Shown here: positions 51,747-63,414 of the stretch, one piece after another
Layout of the letters: each line of letters begins with the position of its first letter
Position numbering within the stretch: position 1 is the first letter of the stretch
Assembly: GCF_009602425.1 (NCBI RefSeq)
Contig: NW_022259060.1
Coordinates: forward strand, 190,380-254,379
Length of the DNA: 64,000 nucleotides
Source of the DNA: Actinia tenebrosa
Lineage: Eukaryota > Cnidaria > Anthozoa > Actiniaria > Actiniidae
Direction: 5' to 3'
Position numbers and translations under genes: made by a program
The notes under the pieces: generated by a model
Databases searched by the model: none
The model's input: only the letters and a program-made list of their open reading frames with translations
Told to the model about the DNA's origin: nothing

Positions 51747-53529
51747 CTCAGGCTTAAAAATCTTTTGATTAATGGCTGCTCAAAAACTGCAAGCTGTAAC
51801 ATAAACATAAAAAAATCATATTGGAATGGTAATTAAATTATTACCAGCCATCATGTGTCAATCTACGATAGTCCAATGCTTGGCCATGTAGTGACCGAGT
51901 AATTGACTGTGAAATATAAATGAAAACATTCCTGTCATTATGACTAGTAGATGTCATTGAAAGTTCATAAATAAAAAATCATGTTTAAATTGGATGTATT
52001 TTGAGATAAAACAAAAATCCATGATTTCTTAAGACAGATTTAAGCATTTTCTCATTACAGACCACAAATCATTCCCTTGAGTATTATTTGTTTGTTTCTC
52101 ATAAATATTAGAGTAGATATTTCTATAGAATGAAAAATAATATTCATGTTGGAAATGTTATAAATGTGCTTAAAATCCATTTGTGTTACAATTATTGAGT
52201 TATTTGTAGAAAGTACTGTACCACAACATTTTGATTCCAACAAGCAGCATAAAACAGACACACCATCCAGTCTATGGCATCGCCTGATGAAGACTAGCAG
52301 TTTGCAGACCAAACATCACAGTCCTTGTACAAATGAACCTCGCAATTTTGAGACAAATGGATGAGTATCATTTCTAGTATACATGTAAATGGTGTAATAT
52401 TCAATCAATCAGAGAAATTTCTTATACACAATATCCTGTGGCTTGTAATGAGAAAAGATAATGAGTTATCAATCTTGAATTATCATGCTTGTAATTTTTT
52501 TCTGTCGGCTTCTTCGCAACAATTATTGATGAATGCATGTTTGAGAACAAGTTCAACTAGCAAAAGTACCACCATTCATTTTTACCAGGAAGGGGAAGGA
52601 GCACTGGGATTTCCCCTTTAATTCCTTGTTATCCATTCTGTTTATTGCTTAAGTGCTGTGCGACTCAGATTTTTTGTGTGCCCCCCCTGGATCCCCCTTG
52701 AACCTTTAATGACCCCACCTCCTCCCTGGTAAAAAAAATGAATGGTCCCTAAGAAAATGTAAAATTGAAATAAAGTGTTTTTTAATAACGATAAAAAAAT
52801 GGAAAGTACAAATTTAATGCAATATAAATATTTGGAATCATTTTTAATATAATCAAGAGAAGCATAAGAGTGCCAGGACACGTTTGAGTAATTAAACCCA
52901 TAAAAGTAACTTGCTTCTATGCATCATGTATCCAAGAGTATAAAGGAAAATGACAATGGAAACGTCATGAAGTAGTTCCAGAAATCATCTACAAATGGGG
53001 GAGGGTGGGTGGTGGTTCAATACATTAATATTAGTACATGTACAGTTAGTGTCAGAGTTAAGTATACATAAAGTTTTATTCCATTCTTTAGAACCAGTAC
53101 CACATTTAAGAAAAGCAAATGATTAATACTGAATACCTTCTAATGATCTTTCTAATCATGTATTGTAGATCTCATCCAAACAATACTCTTGCACTCGCAC
53201 AGTCTTTGAAAAGATTTATACTCCCGTCCTAGTTCTCCTACCAAACTACCCTGTTACATGAGGTGGAATCTTTACCTGCATTTCCTCCAATCAAACAATG
53301 CCATCACACTTGAGCAGTTCTAAAAAGAATCTTACTTCCCTCCCACTCATACCCAGTACAGATTTGCAGCACAATATTATCAAGATACAACAGTCTACAG
53401 TCTTGTCTTTAATTTTCTCCCTAAAACTTCCTAGGAATTAAGTACCTCAACAAGTCTTTATCATGTGCAGTGCAAGCTACGTCTTTTCTTCATGATTACC
53501 AACAAGTGTTCTCTTTAACATTAATATTG

Positions 53530-56500
53530 TCATGAGAATTTGGCTTTGGAGAAATCCATCTCAGGATGCTGTTCCATAAATCTAGTGAGGAAAAGCAAAA
53601 GGCTATAAATTCCAACCATGAAAGCAATGTGTTTTTAGCTGTATTTCTAGTGTTTTTTTGAATTTTGACCAGAACTAGTTGTTCAAAACCATCAAGTAAT
53701 CAGTGTTTATCAATCCAATCTAGCAGGCCAGATGTTTTTGATCCATCATTTCTGACTATTACATGTGGCTTTTGTTTTAATTAGACATCAAGCGAACAAA
53801 GTAGTTCTAACTTTACACAAAAAGAAATATAAGTAGATGGACATAATTCTTAACAACTTACTTTTTGAGGACATCTTGTTTCTTTTGCTCATCTGAGGTA
53901 GGAAGACCCATCTGTAAACAGCAACGACAAGAGCATTGTTAATAAACTGCATTCCAAGGTATGAAAGTGATTCAGTATACCTACAGTAAAGCTACTGTAC
54001 CTGTTTTTGTCTTTGGTCGTACATCATCTTCTCTACCATGCCTCTAGTATCATCATCTAAATCTCCCAACTAAAAAGGATGGGAAACCTGTTACTATGGC
54101 TACTACAGTGATGTTGCAATGACGACTTTGGTGTTACTGTGGTAAATTGTTACCATGGCTAATACAGTTATGTTGGCATGACTACTGTAGTGTTACCACA
54201 GTCAATGAAACATCAGATCATATTCACTATGGTAACATGTTATCATGGCTACTTTGTTACCATGGTAACTAATAATAGTTTACCCTTTTTTACAAGTATG
54301 TGCTATCTTAAAGCTCAATACCAGCCCAGTAACCAGGCTACTCAAGTGTACAGTAATCATCATTGCACAAATAATGATGACGATGTTGACAATAATAATT
54401 GCATTACCTTGGAATTCTCTGGTTGAACTTTTTTGGTGTTAATTTCTGGGTCTGTAGTGACGATCTGTGACCACCATTCCATCTGGTTAGCCTGTTGTAA
54501 CATCAAAGAATTCATAGTAATGTAATGTCCCTATATATGCATTGATTTGTACCTCAAACACAACACTTCTCCACAGAGCAAGATGTTTAAACCATGGTAC
54601 CACAGGTGGGAAACAAGTCCATTTTTCATTAATTCATTTATTCATTCTACCAAATCTTTTAATGCCTAATAATGTAGGGTGGATATAATATCACCTTTTC
54701 CATGGATATAGTGAGCAGTTTATTATCCAGAGTCCACATCGACTCCTCAATCTTGATCTAGGAATAAAGATTATGAACAATGACAAATTAATATCAAATT
54801 GATGAGTTTATTTATTTGTTTTCTCGGTTAAAGAATTGTCAAACCTTTTTCGGTAATTCTCCATCTATGATCGGTGGATGGCCTTTGAGCCCAGCTTTGA
54901 TGTGCTGTAGACAAAACAAAACAAAAATTACATATAACAATCACAACTCATATTTTACAACAAATAGCAATTCTGTACATTTTATATTGACAATACTGTC
55001 TGTCATTAAACAACATGTCAAGAGTCAGTGTGTGTATAGAATATTCAAATGTAGTAAGTAGCAAACTTACACTGTAGCTTTTAAAGCCTATGTGCGTATA
55101 TATAAAAATATTTATGTTTCCCTTTTTTACCTTTTGTTGTATATCAACTGCAATATCTCTTCCTTTAAGCTTGAAATCCACCTTCAAGGGTATTTTAATC
55201 TGATGTTCATGTAAAGAATATGAAGATTAAGCTATAAGAAACTGCACTGTAATAACTTCAAATCTTCCCACTTCAACATTAAATAACCTTAACGGCTAAC
55301 AAACAGTCAATGAATGGCTGCCAATCTGTCAAGAGGGCATCTGGGATACTGTTCTTGCATTTTAATGATTTTGACTACAATCAAAAGTTATTTCAAGAAT
55401 GAAAAAGTGATAAAACATTAAAAGGTTGGTGTGCCATGCTTACCTCAACTTCTTGGAGAGTCTGCAAAAAATGTTAATAAAAACAGTTAATCATAATCAC
55501 CTTTAACAGGGAAATGCTTGGTACCAATAGCTAGTTTAAAGTTACAATACCAAAACCCTTTCTTACCATGGTCAATGTACTTAGCTAACAGCTACTTTAC
55601 AGACATGCCACAAAAAGGTATACCTGATACATATAGCAAGACCCAGTTTGGATACCCAGCTTTTTATGTAATATATATTATACAGTATGGGTGGCCGTGT
55701 TGTATCCGATATATTGGATACAACACAGACATGAATACTGTAGATTACTTATCAAACGTCTAGGTTAGTTCCTTTGTGTTTCGCTAAAATTTTCAAGATA
55801 AAAGTGAATCTGACCAAGAAAATCCATCTTAAAATTTAAGCAAATGAACAGGATTCTGTATCTGATTTACAAAACTCTTCACGGTTGTGATTTCTGTTGT
55901 GTTTTTTCCTCATGCATTATTAATGAGTTTAATAAGTAACATATTGATAACTAGATAAGAAAGCTGTGTTAACTGAAGCGGGGTCAAACCCTTGATATGC
56001 ATGTAGTGTTATCTTGAACTTGAGACTGCATCCCAGGAACTTGTAACACTATATTCAAACACTATACAACATTTTATCCTTGGCTGGATATCATCTCGAA
56101 CACCTGTTAATATTTCAAATATTTTATTCTTATCCCCAAGAGGTTTGAGATATTGGGACACCACTGTATCTACCGTAGCAATTATTTGTGGGTATTCTGT
56201 ACAGTACCTACTGAATCAACAGCACATCAATCACATATTACTGTACATTTCTGTATATCTCTAAATATTAATACCTGTGTCCATTTATAATTTGGAAGGT
56301 CGGCACCATTGCCAGCATTTGGTTTTAACTTTCCTTTAGAATCCTCATCCTCCTCTTCTCCATCCTCATCTTTTCCATTTTTAACTTCCTAAAGTAGAAA
56401 ATAGAATTTATTCAAAACTGTGCTATTGAAGGTGCAGGGCTGTAGCAGCCAGTTTGGTTTGCCCAGTTATTTTTACCATCAGAAACTTTTATAAAAAACA

Positions 56501-58102
56501 TTTATTACACAAGTAAATAAAAAAAAACACCAATATATATACCTCTTTCTTTTCTTGTTTATCTTCACTCTCTTCTACTTTTTCTTGTTTTTTCTTTTTG
56601 TCTTCTTCCTCTTTTATTTTTCTTGCTTCTTCCTCAGTTACTTCTTGTATTTTGGGTTGAGTTTCTTCAGCAGCTTTCTTTGCTTTTGCAGCTCTCAATG
56701 CCTCTGCTTCTCTTTGCTCTTTTTCTTTTTTCTAAGAAATAAAACATTGACCCTCTTGGTTAGAGTCAAACCTTTAAGTGAACACCCTTCATTAAACTTT
56801 TCATTAAAATTTTCTTTACATATTTATAGTAAAGCAATCCCTTTTCAGTGGACGATGTTCGTTTAATGGAAAACTAGTTGCACAGATGTATATTTTTCTT
56901 CCCAGATTTTATTGTAAAACAAACCGACAAACCTCAATTCAGTGGACAATGCTTATTAAGTTGGCACCAGGCAAGGTCCTGTGTTCTCTGAACACAGGTA
57001 CTACTGCTTTAAAGTTTTATTTTCTACCATAATTCCAAGAAGAAGAAAAAAGGAAATTTACCAAACATTCTCCAGTCCCATGCCCTTAATGAACCCCTGT
57101 TGTAATGGTCGACAATAGGTAGAAGCACTTATTTAATTATTTTATTTATTATGCTTCCAACAAACTGTTGAGGAGAACTAGACAGGCGATACCACCTATA
57201 TTATAGTCTCCCTATGGACTAGTCACTTACTTGAACTGCTCTCTTCTCATATTCATGAAATTTTGTAGTGACTATTTTTTCTGCTGAACCTTTCTGAGCA
57301 CCAACAAAAAAGTCTGTTTTTCTTTCCAGAAAACCAAAGAAATGATCCAACAACTGCAGGGGAAAAATATATATAAGTTTGACTGGATCCAAGTGTATCT
57401 ATGTTGCTTCTCTGACCTCCTTCGTTTAATTGGTAAAATTGGCCAGAGGAGAGAAGGAGAAGAGGTGTCTAAGTTGGGTGTAATGTTTTCCCATTTCATA
57501 CCATTGTCATTCCCTAGAGTATCATTTCTTTGTTTATTGGTTGTTGTGCATGAGAAGACACATGAATATGGATACAACTTGAACAAATAATCTTATTCTC
57601 AAGACAATGAAACATGGTCTGAAATGAGAAACCATTATGCCCAAGATAAAGAGCTCTTTCGATACAACAGATCTAATTAAATTTGCAATGGCTTTTAATT
57701 TTATACCATGTTATTCTCTTGAGTATTATTTCTTTGTTCACCAGTAATACTTAATAATTACGTAAATAAACTTAAATCAAATTTTAGCAAAGTGAACTAT
57801 CATTTGTCAAGGGAATGACATGTGGTCTGAAATAGGACAAATTGTATAAGTAAATTCCATAAATTTTAAAAATTATAATAAATATCAATTAATATAATAA
57901 CAACAAATGATATCACCGTTATTCAATCAATCCCATCAGGAATATGGGAACATGTTATGACAGTTTCACGTGTTGCATGCCAGGTTTGAAAGTCTTGAAT
58001 TAAAGTCAAAAACAGCTGATTTACCTCATGAATTCCTCCTTCACACTGCTGTGCCATGGCCATCAGCATCCCATCGAACCGTTCTGACTCCGGAACACTC
58101 AT
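53530..58102 (-). CDS. NUDC: Nuclear distribution protein NUDC
   Basis: A conserved HSP90 co-chaperone needed for dynein-dependent nuclear movement, mitosis and cytokinesis; cytosolic. Twelve exons, minus order: 58102-58025, 57353-57231, 56731-56543, 56388-56275, 55461-55444, 55199-55131, 54904-54845, 54757-54695, 54491-54408, 54069-54001, 53911-53862 and 53581-53530; 969 nt, 322 residues (human 331). The N end [20 protein letters not shown] and [18 protein letters not shown] match the family's N-terminal domain. A charged coiled coil follows, then the CS (p23-like) domain from NYKWTQ to MEWWSQ, and the conserved end [12 protein letters not shown]...[15 protein letters not shown]. Exon 5 is a microexon of only 18 nt (TLQEVE). 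The promoter faces FBXW9. Confidence 0.97.
57475..57644. mobile_element. CACGTG-MITE copy
   Basis: Left: TTGGGTGTAATGTTTTCCCA then TTCATACCATTGTCATTCCC. Right: TCTTATTCTCAAGACAATGA then ACATGGTCTGAAATGAG. Intron 1 of NUDC. Confidence 0.85.
57696..57841. mobile_element. CACGTG-MITE copy, adjacent second insertion
   Basis: Left: TTATACCATGTTATTCTCTT then GAGTATTATTTCTTTGTTC. Right: CAAGGGAATGACATGTGGTC then TGAAATAGGACAA. It lies only about 50 bp from the copy at 57475-57644, in intron 1 of NUDC. Confidence 0.8.
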
Positions 58103-58468
58103 TCTAATGGAATCTTAAGAAAAAAAGGAAGAAAATTCGCTTAAAATTTGCAGAAAATGAGTTCCTTCAAATGCTTGAAATTTTGATCCAAATGGGATAA
58201 ACCGCTGACATATGTTGCAAAGCTTCATGGGATATTTCCACCCGCCACAGGACGCCCAAAACCTCCAAAAATATCCACCCTTTGTTTTACTAAATTTTAA
58301 CAGCTTAAAAACAACTGTTTGATAGAATTCTTGTATTCTATAAAATTATTATCCAATTTATATAAATAAAAATCAAACAAATAACTAAGCAAGCATTGTA
58401 AAATGATCTTAGAGGTAACTTTAGCTCGGGCTTCCTGTGTCCCTTAATGCATCGCGCGTCAAATAAAC
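58103..58468. promoter_or_regulatory. Bidirectional promoter region, NUDC and FBXW9-like
   Basis: Only 366 bp separate the two start codons, so core promoters and both 5' UTRs must fit here. No TATA box was identified with confidence. Co-regulation is inference from spacing. Confidence 0.55.
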
Positions 58469-60068
58469 ATGGCGGATGCGGAAGTGAGAAGCAACGTTCT
58501 AAACTTTGACGATGTGGTCAATATTCTTTCCTATTTGTCCCCTCAGGACCTCGTTAACGCTTCTAAGGTTTGCAGGCTTTGGAATGAAGCTGCTAATACC
58601 GCTAGTTTGTGGAAAAGACACTGTCTTCAACGCTGGTCCTTCTGCAACTTGAACATCACTCCAGGTAAGGTAACCGGAAGTAAAATAAGAGCATAGAAAA
58701 TTCTTCATTCTTGACGTTTTTAAACAAATTTTCGTAATTTCTGGTAGTAGAGCTTACTGCATCGGTGGTAGATGGAGGGAAGAGGTAAATAATACAGTCT
58801 AAAGAGCTCAGCTTCTTTTGCAAAACATTTTCGTTGCAGGCGAAAAAACTTGGAATAGGTATTACGTCACACGGTGCAAGATCGACCAGGGGGCCGCTAC
58901 TGGAAGACCAGGGTTGGATTATGTTTGTAAAACACTTCGCGGGCACAAGGGCATAGTAAATGATGCTATCTTTGTTACTACGAATGACATATATGACGAA
59001 AATATCATCGACAAACAAGCAAGCCCTGTTGTTGCGAGTTGTGGTCGGGACAAGATGGTATCTCTGTGGAATGCACACGAAGGAAAGAGTGTCTGGAAAA
59101 ACTGTGATGCACATGAAACATCTGTATCATCGCTCGCTCTCATTAAACCAGAAACATCCTTTGCAAGTGGCGATCAGCAGGGTGTGGTCAATATCTGGGA
59201 CGTTACGACAGGACAAAACATCAAACTACAAGAAACACACAGTAGCGAAGTGACTAGATTATGCTGTGGGCCTGATGTATTTGGATCAAGCAAAGAAGTC
59301 ACTGGCCAGTCACTACTCTATGTAGCATCACGCTCAGGATCAGTTAAATTATGGGATATCCGTGACACCACTAAGGCGCAGCATGTAATAGACACATCTA
59401 TCCATAATCTAACCATGATGAAGCTGAAAGGAAGCTATACATTAGTTCTGTCTGGTAAGGGATCTCTATTTCAGGATATGCAGGCTATTAAAGTTTATGA
59501 TATCCGAAATCTTGCTACTAACAGCTTCAGAGGTCCAGATATTTTCTCTTTAGATTCCCCACTTGATAATATTACGACCATGTCATGGATCCCCAGTCAT
59601 CCCAACCAGTTAGTGGCAGGTTATACAAGTGGATCCATAAGGATATGGGATATTACTAATGGACAGACCATCAACACTTTCAAACCCCATTTGGGAGCTG
59701 TCACTGCATTATCAGCTGTTGGTTCCAAGCTGATATCAGCTGGGAAAGAATGTTGTCTGCACCTGTGGCACCTTGAGAAAAACAAGAGTATAGATTCTTT
59801 CATGGATCATAACTCTGAAATCACTGATGTGTATGCTGATGCATTCAAGGTCATGTCTTGTTCCAGGGATTTCTCCATTAGGGTGTATTCTTGGGTGGAC
59901 AAAACCGATGGTGAAGGAAAGTGTGTTCGTTCACTAGATAGTCGATACACTTTGCTCGGGGGGTCACTGCAGAGGGCTGGTAATGGCTTTGAGAAAATTA
60001 TCTGTGATTATACCACTTGTGTAGGCATGGCAAATGATGTACTGAAGGCATACTCATTCCAAGTGTAA
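58469..60068 (+). CDS. FBXW9: F-box/WD40 protein, FBXW9-like
   Basis: Predicted substrate receptor of an SCF ubiquitin ligase: the F-box binds SKP1 and the WD40 propeller binds the substrate. Two exons, 58469-58664 and 58840-60068, give 474 residues with consistent phase. The F-box lies at about residues 12-52 (VVNILSYLSPQDLVNASKVC, then RLWNEAANTASLWKR). The propeller contains at least six WD-type blades, for example DKMVSLWNAHEG, QGVVNIWDVTTG, SGSVKLWDIRDT, SGSIRIWDITNG and ECCLHLWHLEKN. The whole propeller sits in one exon. The family is clear; the FBXW9 assignment rests on overall layout and is less sure. AATAAA follows at about 60084. It is divergent from NUDC and followed in tandem by GPR157. 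Confidence 0.85.
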
Positions 60069-60791
60069 TTAGACCCAGCAGTAAATAAAATCCAGTGCAT
60101 TTTAAATTTGAAGAGGTACGCAGACTACTATGCATGTGGGATTCCCCAAGAATCTCTGGAAAACATAACCAAGGCACAGTAATAAAAAGATATAACTAGC
60201 TAAAAACTAGTGTGAGCTGCGTGTTAACTGAATGTTAAATCTGAAGAGCCTATTTAATAAACCGCCCTTTTGAATCATTTGGATCAACTTTGCGCCTTTG
60301 GCTGTTACGCAAGCATAAAGCAATTATCTCAGCAAATAAAGGATTCATTATCATTATTATTATTAGCAAAAATAACGCAATCGTTCATTTTCGAGGCTTT
60401 ATCTTCACGTTCTTTTGGAACCGACCCCCATAGATATATCTCTCCCCTCCCCCCTCCCCCCTCAATACCAAAACGGACTTTCGAAAGCTACAACTTCTTT
60501 ACTTTCGTTCCAATCGGCGACTTTTCACTTTTCCAAAAAAAGGAAGAAAGATACGTAAATTTCTGTAGTTTTGTTTATTTTTTTCTTGTAAACTAGCTCT
60601 CGGGAGGAGTCGGAGGAGTACAGTGGCCCAAAGCGCGGGAAGATATACGTCATAAGGATAGCGTGATGTGAATCACGTGAATGCTTCAATATTTCTTGAT
60701 TCCAAGAAATCAATCTGAACACGAATTAATCCTCAAGGTATAAACAAGATAAACTCGTTCTCAAAATCTATGTGTTAATTATTCGTTAATC
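60069..60791. other. Intergenic spacer, FBXW9-like to GPR157
   Basis: Holds the 3' UTR of the F-box gene and the 5' region of GPR157. It includes a C-rich tract around 60440-60465. The open frame 60270-60596 has no recognisable domain. Confidence 0.5.
60084..60089 (+). terminator. Probable polyadenylation signal of FBXW9-like gene
   Basis: AATAAA 16 nt after the stop codon. A second occurs near 60180. Confidence 0.35.
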
Positions 60792-63414
60792 ATGGCGATG
60801 CCTAATGCAACAGACATAACAAAGGCATCAGAAATTTTAACCTCAATCTCGGCAAGTCTTTCGATGGTTGGCGCAATCGGCATCATCGCTACTTACATTA
60901 CATGGCGAGAGATACGTTCTTCTCCTCGTAAGATTTTAGTCTACATCTCGATCGCGGATTTCTTTACAGCTTTTGGTAACATGTTTTCTGTTCTTATGAG
61001 CTCACATGGGAATGATGAGAAATTATTATGTGAAGCGCAAAGCTTCATTACGACATGTTCTAGTCTGTGGTCATTCTTTTGGACAACATTCTTGGCTATT
61101 TATCTTTACTGTAGTGTGGCGTTGAGAAAACCGAGCCTTGCCGAGCGTCTGCTTTTGTTTTTTACCTTCTTTGGTTGGGCTATCCCACTTGTTATAACTG
61201 CCATAGCCCTTGGAAAAGGAGCGCTGGGGGATGATGACAATAATTTCTCTGCTGGCTGGTGTTGGATCAAGACCAAGGGCAAGAACAAAACAGAGCAATT
61301 ATTATGGATGTTGTTTACTGGCAAAGCTTGGGAAATCGCCACTTACATATTGATAGCCGTGTTCTACACAGCTTTGAGATGTTATATTCACAAAGATGTA
61401 AGTTGAAAGGGCATTCATTACTGTTCTTTATGACAGGTGTTTCAGGAACTGGGTTTCACTTTCTTTAGGGGATATTTTGGGGAATTTTTTCATGAAAACA
61501 AGAGTATGAATTGACATGGAGCTTCAGAGCACTGTACTACAGATGTCACTGAACTGGGTTTTCACATCAGAAAAACATGCCACAGTCCTGCCTCCACAGT
61601 CTAAAATTCCGTACACAAATATTAATTAAAAACTTTAAGGCTGTATTCCTTTTTTCACGTGTTGGCCAATTGATAAATTTGTTAATAAATTTTCTTACAC
61701 ACAATTTTTCACAGGGAAGGCACCACGCGTGACCATGGCATGCTTTTCTTATGTGATATCCCATTTGGGTGACATCTGCACTTAGTATGTAATTCTTGGG
61801 GGACGTTATGTCAAAGTCACCATGTTGGTTGACAATAACAAAGCATTCCTCATTAGCTTCTCTTGTTAGATCGAGCAACTGTTTCATTGTTATTAATATA
61901 TACCTCAAGGGAATTTGAGTCATGGTTGCACTCCAAGAATAAAAAAATTCTTTTAATCAAGCAGTATAATAAAAGGATTTGGAATGGGGGGAAAGGACTG
62001 TGTAGGACATTCTTTTGGGGGGAGTGGGGTGNNNNNNNNNNNNNNNNNNNNNNNNNNNNNNGGGGGGGGGGGGTTGCAAGCAATGTATATTTTGGTTGAG
62101 TGATCACTAACAAAATAATACATTTGATATTAATACATGTACTTGAATGTTTACCCAGACTATTTGTTTGTGACCAGACACTCAATCATTCAGAATATTG
62201 CAAAGGGGGCAATCTTACCATTAAATATCTTATTATTTCCTACAGATAACACGTGGAGGTGGACATTTCAATTCAGATACTTCCCAGCAGTCAGCAATCA
62301 GGGCTGAAAGAAAGCTGACCTTGGTTCCTGTGATATTTATCTTCCTACGCATGTGGGGTACATTACGTTTCATCCTACTCCAGGTACAACAGCCAGAACA
62401 ATTTGATCAACAAAAGTTAGATTTCCTCGTGTATCTGCAGGTAAGATTTGTTCAATATTATCATAAGATTAATTTAAATAAGCAGGAATTAAGTCAGTAG
62501 AGCTCTTGCCTCTAGCTGCTGGAGTCTCAGCTTTGATTCGTGGACTCAGCATCATGCAAGTAGAGTTTGGTGGGTCTCTCCCTTGATTCAAAGGGTTTCT
62601 TTCAGGTTAGCTTTCCTCCCTCTGCAAAACCCAGTACCCTAAATTCTATTTTAATCTATGAGTAAGCCATGCTCTGACTTAGATCAGCCTAAAGATTGTT
62701 TCAGGGTTTGATTTGTAAGTTAGCCATGCCCTGACTTAGATCAGCTTAGAGGTTGTTTCAGGGTTTGATTTGTGAGTTAGCCATGCCCTGACTTAGATCA
62801 GCCCAGAGGTTGTTTCAGGGTTTGATGTGTGAGTTAGCCATGCCCCAACTTAGATCAGCCCAGAGGTTGTTTCAGGGTTCGATCCGTGACTTAGCCATGC
62901 CCTGACTTAGTTCACCCCAGATATTGTTTTAGGGTCATTGGCTTCAGAGTTACTGTGGTTTTCCATATTCTGTGAACTTGGTAGTTGAGCTGCATGCTGT
63001 AATTTGATTTTTTACAAAAATAATCAGTCAGTCAGTACCTTTTATATTCTTGACTGGTGGCAGTAAAAAAACAATTACATAACAGGCTAATGAAATGTCT
63101 GAGTTTGCTGAATATTGAAAATCACAGTAACTTGCAAAAATCACCAGCTGTAGTTGCCAATATTTTTTAAATATTTCATTTCATTTTAGGGTATTGGAGA
63201 CAGTGCCCAAGGATTTGCCAATTTTTTGCTGTTTTGTTTTTTCACTGAAAAATTTCAGAAAAAACTTGCCACATTTTTCTTTTCGTGTTGGAAACCAAAA
63301 TCATCATCTGTTGATGAGTCAAATGATCAGCTGCAAAAACACAAGGGTCATTCAAAAATAAATAAAGTAGATGAAAACTCACCCTTGCTGAGCAGTATGG
63401 ACAGACATCCTTAA
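60792..63414 (+). CDS. GPR157: G-protein-coupled receptor GPR157
   Basis: An orphan seven-helix receptor distantly related to cAMP/secretin-type receptors. In vertebrates it acts at the primary cilium of neural progenitors through Gq. Three exons: 60792-61397, 62246-62440 and 63190-63414; 1026 nt, 341 residues (human 335), all phase 0. The short N end is followed by helix 1 (LSMVGAIGIIATYITW), helix 2 with the SIADFFTAFGN motif, helix 3 (SSLWSFFWTTFLAIYLYCSV) and helix 4 (FFGWAIPLVITAIALG). The extracellular loop has GWCWIKTK, whose Cys pairs with one in helix 3 in this superfamily. Then come KAWEIATYILIAVFYTALRC, helix 6 (LTLVPVIFIFLRMWGTLRF) and helix 7 (GIGDSAQGFANFLLFCFF). The cytosolic tail is Lys/Ser-rich. 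Confidence 0.95.
61567..61923 (-). other. Unexplained 118-codon open frame in GPR157 intron 1
   Basis: Antisense to GPR157 and entirely intronic. The peptide has a believable composition (for example EECFVIVNQHGDFDITSPKN and RKACHGHAWCLPCEKLC) with several Cys and Trp residues. I recognise no family and see no promoter or splice partners. It may be a remnant of a transposon protein or chance. Confidence 0.2.
62031..62072. repeat. G tract with N gap
   Basis: An N run (62032-62061) sits between GGGGTG and a run of about ten G residues in GPR157 intron 1. It was probably unreadable because of homopolymer G. Confidence 0.8.
62474..62645 (+). repeat. tRNA-derived SINE
   Basis: The A-box-like AAGTCAGTAGAGCTCTTGCC is followed by a degenerate B box (TTTGATTCGTGG). 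The body then carries TAGAGTTTGGTGGGTCTCTC and GGTTAGCTTTCCTCCCTCTG, which resemble a SINE body common in marine invertebrates (recalled, not searched). It sits in GPR157 intron 2, directly before the 57-bp minisatellite. Confidence 0.6.
62645..62940. repeat. 57-bp minisatellite, locus 3 of 3
   Basis: Five units of the same 57-bp repeat found at 31885-32115 and 46668-46890, in plus orientation. Measured spacing between GTTAGCC starts (62719 and 62776) is 57. Intron 2 of GPR157. Confidence 0.9.

Larger units (their letters stand above)
50582..53529. other. Tail-to-tail intergenic region
   Basis: Covers the 3' UTRs of the mannosidase gene and of NUDC. A minus-strand AATAAA at about 53075-53080 could end NUDC. 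Repeats within it are listed separately. A partial CACGTG-MITE end lies at 52040-52100 (ATTACAGACCACAAATCATT then CCCTTGAGTATTATTTG). No convincing gene. Confidence 0.55.

Noticed and set aside
61853-62185. Open frame spanning the G tract and N gap in GPR157 intron 1
   Set aside because: Low-complexity translation interrupted by Ns.
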